A stretch of 64,000 bases of DNA. Origin: JAFDVL01 sp043783625. Its GTDB lineage: Bacteria; Acidobacteriota; Blastocatellia; RBC074. Of this stretch, positions 44,415 to 52,000 are shown piece after piece. The stretch's first letter is position 1; the number at the start of each line of letters is the position of its first letter. The notes below the pieces were generated by a model, which saw only the letters and a list, made by a program, of their open reading frames with translations, ran no database searches and was not told the DNA's origin. The position numbers and the translations under genes are program-made. Location: the NCBI GenBank assembly GCA_043783625.1, contig JAYVZE010000017.1, positions 12,604-76,603 on the forward strand, in the 5' to 3' direction.

Positions 44415-44640
44415 GAAGTTATTTGGCAATTCTTATTTGCCGCAGAGCTACAGAAAGATGGTAGTCAGATGTAATAAGCAGCTAGGCAATAATTATCCGG
44501 TGATTTCATTTTCCATCTATGAGTTTCCATTTTTCATTCCGATGGCAGCGACTTGGGCAATGACAATTGACAAATCATCAATGGAAAATGAAAGCTTTAA
44601 GGTTGGTTTTCCCGCACCTGAACTTAAATTTAAATCATGA
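44404..44640 (+). CDS. Doubtful small ORF before the ROK kinase
   Basis: A 78-codon ORF from TTG 44404 (ATG 44458 is another start). It overlaps the preceding gene by 11 bases and the ROK kinase by ATGA. The sequence has an aromatic segment (SFSIYEFPFFIPMAA) and Lys-rich ends. No ribosome-binding site is convincing for either start. It could be a real coupled gene or merely an open frame. Confidence 0.35.
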   Translation: MEIKKLFGNSYLPQSYRKMVVRCNKQLGNNYPVISFSIYEFPFFIPMAATWAMTIDKSSMENESFKVGFPAPELKFKS

Positions 44641-45602
44641 AAAATTATTACCTCGGCATTGATCTCGGCGGCACCAATATCAAAGCCGCATTAGTCAACA
44701 CGCTGACCGGAGAAATCAGCGGGACGACTTCCATTCCGACACAGTCGCGTGAAGGCTCCGATGCCGTCATTGCGAATATGGGAAAGCTGGTTGAAAGCAT
44801 CGTCGCTGCCAGCGGAATCGCACCGGAAAATATTGGCGGGATTGGCATTGGCGTCCCCGGTGAAATTGATATGGAGCGGGGCGTGACTCTGTTCCTGACG
44901 AATCTGCCTGGGCAATGGCGCAATGTGGCGCTGGCTGAAAAATTGAAGGCACTCACGGGTTTTGATGTCAGGTTGATTAATGATGCTCGTGCGATGACGT
45001 TTGCCGAGTGGAAATTCGGTGCCGGCAAAGGCGTTGAGACAGCGGCTTTTTATACGCTCGGCACTGGGATTGGCGGCGGCTTAATCATTAACAATAAATT
45101 ACATCTTGGGATTGGCGGCGCCGCCGGAGAACTCGGTCACGTCATCGTAGATTTGTACGGCGATGCCTGCGGTTGCGGCAGCCGTGGCTGTGTCGAATCC
45201 TACGCTTCCGGGCCGGCGATTGCGGCGATGGGAATGAAAGCTGTGGTGCAGGGATTGACGACGAGTCTGGCGGAACTGTGCGGCGATGATCTGAATAAAA
45301 TTACGCCGGAACTGGTCTGTCAGGCGGCATTGGCAGGGGACGCTATCGCCAAAGAGATTTACGAACGTGCCGGACGCTACATCGGCATCGGAGTTGCCAG
45401 CATTATCACTGCCATTAATCCGCGTCGCGTCGTTTTTGGTGGAGGAGTCGCAGCGGCAGGCGAACTGATCCTTGACCCGATTCGCCGCACCGTCCACTCA
45501 CGGGTGACTTTGATTAATGTTCATGAGGTTCATATTGTGCTGGCGATGCTGGGAAATAATGCCGGATTGGTCGGCGCGGCAACGTGGGCGAGCCAGACCT
45601 GA
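44637..45602 (+). CDS. ROK-family sugar kinase (glucokinase-like)
   Basis: A 321-residue ROK kinase. The N-terminal ATP phosphate loop LGIDLGGTNIKAALV, the acceptor region LINDARAMTFAEW, TLGTGIGGGLIINNKL, then GELGHVIVDLYG and the zinc motif CGCGSRGCVESYAS are all present. The family phosphorylates glucose or related hexoses (N-acetylglucosamine, allose) in the cytoplasm; the sequence suggests glucokinase but does not settle the substrate. The start at ATG 44637 overlaps the small ORF upstream. Confidence 0.9.
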   Translation: MKNYYLGIDLGGTNIKAALVNTLTGEISGTTSIPTQSREGSDAVIANMGKLVESIVAASGIAPENIGGIGIGVPGEIDMERGVTLFLTNLPGQWRNVALAEKLKALTGFDVRLINDARAMTFAEWKFGAGKGVETAAFYTLGTGIGGGLIINNKLHLGIGGAAGELGHVIVDLYGDACGCGSRGCVESYASGPAIAAMGMKAVVQGLTTSLAELCGDDLNKITPELVCQAALAGDAIAKEIYERAGRYIGIGVASIITAINPRRVVFGGGVAAAGELILDPIRRTVHSRVTLINVHEVHIVLAMLGNNAGLVGAATWASQT

Positions 45603-45662
45603 AGAATTTGTTTTGCGGAGAATCTTTCTTATGGTACTTAGTACTCTTTAGGAGGGGATTTG

Positions 45663-46637
45663 ATGCAAGCCATGGTCGGAGCCGAAACAAGACAAGTTGA
45701 TGTATTATTAGTAGATGACGACAAAACCGGATTGATGATCCTGACCCGCAGCCTGGAGCGTGCTAATTTTAGCGTCGCCGCCGTTGAAAGTGCGAATCGA
45801 GCCTTAGATTTGCTGACCTCCGAAATTAAACCTGAAGTTATTATTGCCGACATCAGTATGCCTGAGATGGACGGTTATGAATTCTATCGTCAGGTTCGGG
45901 CGAAAGGGCTTTCGGATACGCCTTTCATTTTTTGTTCAGGTCGGGACGGCGCCCTTGATCGCGTCCTGGGTTTGCGGATGGGAGCCGATGATTATCTGGT
46001 GAAGCCAATTGTCCCTGAAGAAGTCGTCTTAAAAGTCCGGCTTCAATTGACCAAAATTCAATACTTGAGAGCGCTCAAAACGGCGCTGGTCAATAAGGAC
46101 TCTTCGGTCATTATGAGTGGGAATTTTGGTGGCATCAGCGTCATTGATGTTTTACAAACGGCGCGGATGCTGGGGAATGGCGACTATGCCGTTCACCTGA
46201 CAACTGAAGAAGATAGCGGCGGAGTCTATTTAAAAAATGGTCAGGTTTTACACGCCGAAACAGGTTGGGCGGTTGGCGCAAAAGCTTTTTCTCGTTTACT
46301 AACTTGGGAAAGAGGCGGCTTTGTCATTGAGTATAAGCACTTCGATGATGAACGGACGATGGTCGGTGGCTTGGAAGAATTGATGCTGGATCATCTGACG
46401 CAAATTGATGAAGTCCGTCAGTTGCGAAGTGAGATTGAGTATCATGGTAAAAAGTTTATTTGCAGCTCTTATCCCGAACCGATCAACGAAGCTGAGACGC
46501 ATATTTGCAAAATGCTGCAATCACCGTTGACACTTGATAAACTTTTTGATGACTCAAAAATGAATGACCGTGCTATCGCCGAAGCTTTATTACAGCTCGT
46601 TAAAAGCGGTGGCGTAATTGCCATTTCAGAAAGCTAA
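45663..46637 (+). CDS. Response regulator with DUF4388 (PATAN-like) domain
   Basis: A 324-residue protein with GGAGGGG before ATG 45663. The receiver domain (about 12-130) has LLVDDDKTG, the phospho-acceptor Asp in VIIADISMPEMDG and the Lys in DDYLVKPIV. A DUF4388/PATAN domain follows (SVIMSGNFGGISVIDVLQTARM to GAKAFSRLLTWERGGFVIEY), then a helical C-terminus (LDKLFDDSKMNDRAIAEAL). DUF4388 proteins are linked to gliding, pili or polarity signalling in myxobacteria and cyanobacteria. No partner kinase is close; it is an orphan regulator. Confidence 0.87.
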   Translation: MQAMVGAETRQVDVLLVDDDKTGLMILTRSLERANFSVAAVESANRALDLLTSEIKPEVIIADISMPEMDGYEFYRQVRAKGLSDTPFIFCSGRDGALDRVLGLRMGADDYLVKPIVPEEVVLKVRLQLTKIQYLRALKTALVNKDSSVIMSGNFGGISVIDVLQTARMLGNGDYAVHLTTEEDSGGVYLKNGQVLHAETGWAVGAKAFSRLLTWERGGFVIEYKHFDDERTMVGGLEELMLDHLTQIDEVRQLRSEIEYHGKKFICSSYPEPINEAETHICKMLQSPLTLDKLFDDSKMNDRAIAEALLQLVKSGGVIAISES

Positions 46638-46639
46638 AT

Positions 46640-46710
46640 GCAGAAGCCCGCACGAAGTAAGGGCGCTTTCACATTATGAAAACACGCCCTTACTTCGTGC
46701 GGGCTTCTGT
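46640..46710. repeat. Dispersed palindrome, family A, copy 3
   Basis: GCAGAAGCCCGCACGAAGTA then AGGGCG pairs with CGCCCTTACTTCGTGCGGGC then TTCTG. It lies between convergent genes, two bases past the plus-strand stop and six bases before the minus-strand stop. The matched changes in both arms relative to copies 1 and 2 (ACGAAGTA / TACTTCGT against ACGTAGTA / TACTACGT) keep the stem intact. Confidence 0.92.
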
Positions 46711-46716
46711 ATTTTA

Positions 46717-48819
46717 TTACTTTGAAATCCCTATCTGTCCCAACGCAAAAGCATAATCAAAAGCCGTATCCTTCAAGCGATCATATCTGCCCGAAGCTCC
46801 GCCGTGTCCGCCTGGTTCAAGCTTGGTTTTGAAGAGCACCAGATTTTTATCCGTTTTCATCGCGCGTAATTTGGCGACGTATTTCGCTGGTTCCCAGTAC
46901 ATGACCTGACTGTCATTGAGCGAAGTTCGCACCAGCATCGTCGGGTAAGTTTTCGCTTCGATATTTTCGTAGGGCGAATAGGATTTCATATAATCGTATG
47001 CGGGTTTTTCGTTCGGATTTCCCCATTCCAGATATTCGCCCACCGTCAACGGCAGCGTAGAATCAAGCATCGTATTCATCACATCCACGAACGGAACATA
47101 CGTCATGACAGCCTTAAAAATATCGGGGCGCATATTTGCGACGGCTCCCATTAACAAGCCTCCGGCACTGCCTCCGGTGATGATGAGCTTATCTTTGCTC
47201 GTATAATTTTCTTTGATGAGGTGTTCACTGCACGCAATAAAATCAGTGAACGTATTTTTCTTGACCATCATTTTTCCGGCATCGTGCCAGGGTTTGCCGA
47301 GGTCGCCGCCGCCGCGAATATGCGCAACTCCGAAGATAAATCCGCGCTCCAGCAAGCTCACGCGATTCGAGGAAAAATCTACGTCGTTGCTGATGCCGTA
47401 CGATCCATAGCCTTTCAAAAGTATGGGATTTGAACCATCACGCTTCATTCCTTTTTTATAAACAATTGAAATCGGAACCTTTGTGCCGTCGCTGGCGGTG
47501 GCGTGAATTCGTTCGGTTTGATAAAGGGATTTATCGTAGCCGCCCAGGACTTCCATGGCTTTCAATAGCTTGCTTTTACGGGATTTCAGGTCGTATTCAA
47601 ACACGGAATTCGGCGTCACAAACGACAAATATCCATAGCGAAATTTAGTGGTTTCGAATTCAGCATTGGCGCTTCCGAACAATGAATACACGGGTTCCGG
47701 GAAGCCGATGAAGTGTGATTCATTCGTTTTCAGATTCACAACTTTCAGCGTATTCAATCCATTTTCGCGTTCGTGGACGACGTAATTATTTGCAAAAAAA
47801 TCCGTGTCTTCAATCATCACCGCGTCACGATGCGGGATAATTTCTTTCCAGTTTTTCTTTGCCGGATCGGAGACCGGAGCGCTGACTAAGCGAAAATTTC
47901 TGCCTTTGTCATTTGTCCGAATATAAAATAAATCGCCGTGGTGATCGGGATAATATTCATGATCGTTTTCACGTGGAAGCATAATTTTTAATGCTTCGCC
48001 AGGCTGGTTTGCCGGAAGGTAGCGGAATTCAGAAGTGGTTGCGCTGCTGATTTCCAGAAAGATAAATCCCTTGCTGCGCGTACGACTGGAGCCAACGCGG
48101 TACAGCTCATCTTTTTCCTCGTACAGTAATTCTGTTTTTCCTCCGAGCGTTTGCCGATAGAATTTGTCGGAACGTTTCGTCGTTGCATCTTCCGTGCAAT
48201 AGAACAGCGTTTTGTTATCCGTCGCCCACGAAAGCGAAGTCACACGCTCGGCAGTGTCCGGCAGCTCCTGTCCCGTGCGTAAATCTTTGATGTGTAATTT
48301 GTATTGGCGAAAGCCTGAATCGTCGGTGGTGTACGCCAGCAGATTGCTGTCATCGCTCACATTAAAAGCCGCGATAGACAGGAATGGCTTGCCTTTCGCC
48401 ATTTCGTTCATGTCCAGCAGGATTTCTTCTTTGGCTTTGAGGCTCCCTTTTTTACGGCAATAAATCGGATATTGCTGACCTTGTTCGGTGCGCGTGTAAT
48501 ACCAATAGCCGCCTTTGGGATAAGGCACACTCAGGTCGGTTTCTTTAATTCTTCGCAGCATTTCCTGATAAAGCGCGGTCTGAAATTGTTCAGTCGGCTT
48601 CATGATGGCCGCCGTATATTCATTTTCAGCTTTCAGATAATCAATGACTTCAGGGTTCGATTTTTCACGTAACCAAAAATAATTATCAACTAACGTATCG
48701 CCGTGAATGGTCGTTGTTTTCGGTTGTTTCTTCGCTACTGGTGGAGTCTGAGACATAGTTTGATGTATTCCTGTGAACAATAAAATTATTAATAAGAGGG
48801 CAATTTGATGAGCTTTCAT
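46717..48819 (-). CDS. S9-family prolyl oligopeptidase, oligopeptidase B-like, exported
   Basis: A 700-residue peptidase of normal oligopeptidase B length. A signal peptide (MKAHQIALLLIILLFTGIHQ) suggests export, unlike the cytoplasmic E. coli enzyme. The propeller domain covers about residues 80-420. The catalytic domain has the Ser in TGGSAGGLLMGAV, the Asp in RTSLNDSQVMYWEP and the His in PGGHGGASGRYD. RGGGDLGKPWHDAGK is a family signature. It cleaves peptides after basic residues or proline. GGGAGA precedes the ATG. Confidence 0.93.
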   Translation of the reverse strand: MKAHQIALLLIILLFTGIHQTMSQTPPVAKKQPKTTTIHGDTLVDNYFWLREKSNPEVIDYLKAENEYTAAIMKPTEQFQTALYQEMLRRIKETDLSVPYPKGGYWYYTRTEQGQQYPIYCRKKGSLKAKEEILLDMNEMAKGKPFLSIAAFNVSDDSNLLAYTTDDSGFRQYKLHIKDLRTGQELPDTAERVTSLSWATDNKTLFYCTEDATTKRSDKFYRQTLGGKTELLYEEKDELYRVGSSRTRSKGFIFLEISSATTSEFRYLPANQPGEALKIMLPRENDHEYYPDHHGDLFYIRTNDKGRNFRLVSAPVSDPAKKNWKEIIPHRDAVMIEDTDFFANNYVVHERENGLNTLKVVNLKTNESHFIGFPEPVYSLFGSANAEFETTKFRYGYLSFVTPNSVFEYDLKSRKSKLLKAMEVLGGYDKSLYQTERIHATASDGTKVPISIVYKKGMKRDGSNPILLKGYGSYGISNDVDFSSNRVSLLERGFIFGVAHIRGGGDLGKPWHDAGKMMVKKNTFTDFIACSEHLIKENYTSKDKLIITGGSAGGLLMGAVANMRPDIFKAVMTYVPFVDVMNTMLDSTLPLTVGEYLEWGNPNEKPAYDYMKSYSPYENIEAKTYPTMLVRTSLNDSQVMYWEPAKYVAKLRAMKTDKNLVLFKTKLEPGGHGGASGRYDRLKDTAFDYAFALGQIGISK

Positions 48820-48902
48820 GAGTTCTCCCGAAGTTTAGGTTACTGGTGGAGCAACGAGACGAAGATAGTAACTCTGATTGTGAATCTTGCCCAGTCGAAA
48901 TG

Positions 48903-48990
48903 AAAAACGGTACAGTACGAGGAGCGATAGCGACTTGGTAACTATGACGATTTACCAAGTCGCTATCGCTCCTCGTACTGTACCGTTTTT
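48903..48990. repeat. Perfect 39-bp inverted repeat
   Basis: Bases 48903-48941 (starting AAAAACGGTACAGTACGAGG) are the exact reverse complement of 48952-48990, with a ten-base loop. Both ends have A/T runs, so on either strand the stem ends in TTTTT. It is 11 bases past the stop of the giant LamG/BACON gene. It is a powerful terminator by structure, but the perfect long arms with no decay also look like a recent insertion or gene-converted palindrome. Confidence 0.95.
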
Positions 48991-49001
48991 CTTCCTACCT
49001 C

Positions 49002-52000
49002 CTACCGACAAACCGGAACAGCGAGGGGGATGTCCAGCGTGACGGCTCCAGCTAAGGTCACTGCCTGCAAATTATTGCCGCCGTTGTAGGCATATTGCGA
49101 TCTGACAGCGTTGAAATTAAATAAGACTCCGGTCAAACCAATGTTCGAATCAGCTCCGACTTTCATCCATCCGCTTTGGCCTGAGGGAATAAAGAGGTCT
49201 AATTTTTTGGGACCGATGCGCGGGAAATTAGCTGAGAATGTATTCGATGACTGAGGCGTCGAAGCCGTGAAATTAAAATCCTCGGCGATTCGCCCGGCGT
49301 CATAGATTTTTCCTGAGACAGCTCCAATCGAAGGCGCACTGCTGATTAAATTTCCACCGACTCTATTCAATACCAGTATTGAATTATTCCCATCCTTGAG
49401 ACTGGAAAGGTTGTCAATCGCCAATAAACGCGGCAATCGGCTATACGCTACCCCGTCAAAATTAATCGTGGCAGTCGTGCCTCCGACAGTGCAGGTGGCA
49501 GGCGTGGCGGCAATCGCTGAAACTGCTACCGCTGACAAGTTGGCACTGTGTCCGGTTGGTAATTTAACATACGCTCCGCCCATTAAAACATTCGCTTTAA
49601 CGGGGCATCCAGTGATTTTATCAACCGCGACGGCAATGATGTATCCTGTCACCGATGGATCATATTCCGAAGCCAGAAAATTAATTGTCTGATTTGCTGC
49701 GAGGCAGAAAAAGACGATGGAAATATTGCCAGTCTGTCCATCAATTAACGACATTCGCACCGTTACTTCAGCGGTGTCACTGGTATTCGTTAATTTAATC
49801 TGGGTATTTTTGGAGGCGGGTTGCGAGACATCCGAGGTGTAATAATTGTAGATCAAAATTGAGCCGATCTTGTGGTCTCCAGCGGACGTGTCAACCGGAG
49901 ACGGATTACAATCAGGGCTGTTGATGACATTAATTGACAGACTGGTCATGACGGATATGCCGTGACCATCGGTGACTTTCAGCGTGATTGAATTGTTGCC
50001 AACCGTCGCGCCACATGAGGCAGAAACTGGAGCTGAAATGGTTCCATTCGTATTCGTGATCGTACCAATTGTAATTCCGGCAGGAATCGTCATAGCTGTT
50101 ACTGTAAGGTTCGCCGCAGGTGTTTCCGTATCAGAAACCGTGGCTATCGTCAGGCTGGTAGCCACGACGTTCTGCGTTGCCGAAATTCCCGTAGCCGCAG
50201 TAATCGTCGGAGCGGTATTGGCGGCTTGGGCGACCGCAAAAACTTGTCCGCCGAGGCTAATATTTCCAGTCCGGGCAGTTCCGTCACTGGCTGCAACTGT
50301 GAAGGAAACGGAGCCACTTCCTGATCCGGTATTGGCAGAAGTGACGGTCAGCCACGCAGTACTTGGAACGGCTGTCCAGGGGCATCCGGTTCCGGCGGTA
50401 ATTGCAATCGTTCCAGTTCCGCCGCCAGCCCCAAAGTTTTGCGAAACTGGATTCAACATATAACTGCAACCCGCCCCCTGATTAATGGTGAAGGTTTGCC
50501 CTCCGGCTGTCATTGTTCCACTCCGCGCTATTCCGGTATTGGCAGCGACAGAAAAATTGACAGCACCATTTCCGTTGCCACTACCTTGTGTAACTGTAAT
50601 CCAGATGTCGTTGGGTGTGGCATTCCAGGCACAGCCTGCTGGAGCGATCACCGTGAAACTTCCTACCCCGCCGCCAGCCGCAAAGCTTTGATTCGCCGCC
50701 CCAAGCGAATACGTGCAGGCGACAGGGGGAGACAGCGATCTTGTGCCGGCTACGCTGACGCTGATCCCATCGAAAGAGACTGAGCCAATGAATGTCTTGT
50801 TGCCGGTTTCTCCCGTTGGCGGTGTCACAACATACGTCAGACTGCGGGCTGTGTTATCGAAATATGGCCCCCATTTGACTTTATGATTATTGCTGTCAAA
50901 AGCTCCGCTGTTGTTAATGCCTGAGACTACCCAACCTGCTGGTACGGTGTCCTCGACCGCATAAACATTGGTACTGGCATCCGGTGTCACGCTGATAGTC
51001 ACGGTGATTCCGACACCTGGCGTATAGTTTGCTGCGTTGAAACTGGCCACCGCCGTCCCGCTTACGAAAGCAGCAGGATTGGCTGCGAAAGCTGTCTCTG
51101 TCGCAGCCCCCGTTCCAAATCCTAATCCCGGCATGTAGCCCAGAGCTTGCAGCATTTTCAGAGGCATTGCTTCATTCGGTTGCAACATGCTGATACTGGC
51201 TCCTGCCACAAAAGGTGGAGTCCTGGAGGCGTCATAGTGATAAACCTCACCGAGCTTCCAAATTAATCCGGCATTGGTCACGTAATTGATGTCAATCGGA
51301 TTGGGTGGGCGGCTCCAACTCGTGCCTGCTTTCCAGGCAGCTCCATAAGAGGTGAGTTCGTTGATCTCAATTCTCAGATTATTGTTCAGGTCCGATGGGT
51401 GAATGAGGCTGGCAGCGACAATTGTTGCCGTTCCGCAAATCGCGTTATTCGTGCCGTTGATGGAAACAGTTCCGCTGAAAGTTTTCTGTCCCGTCGTACC
51501 CGCTGGTGGCGTGACGGAATAGTTCAGCGTTCGCGCCGTAGCATCGAAGAACGGCCCCCATTTGACCTTGCCATTGACCGCATCAAATTGACCGCCGTTA
51601 TCAATGCCTGAGACCGTCCACCCGGTCGGCGGCGTCTCTTCTACGGCATGCGATTGCGTGTTGACAGGAGGCGAAACTTGCACCGAAACTTGCAGGGCTT
51701 GACCGTTGGTGTACTCCGCTGGAAGCGTACGTTGTGTGATGCAGATAGCCTGTGGCGCGTCTTGCGTAATAGTGAAAGTTTGTCCGGCGACCGTCATCGT
51801 ACCACTGCGATTCGCCCCCGTATTGGCTGCCACTGTGAAGTTGACTGCACCACTACCCGTACCGCTGCTACTGCCGACATTGATCGTAATCCAGTTGTCA
51901 TTACTGATCGCTGCCCAGGTGCATCCGGTTCCGGCAGTAATCGCAATCACTGCGGCTCCTCCGCCAGCCACAAAATTTTGCGACAAGGGGCTGACTAAAT

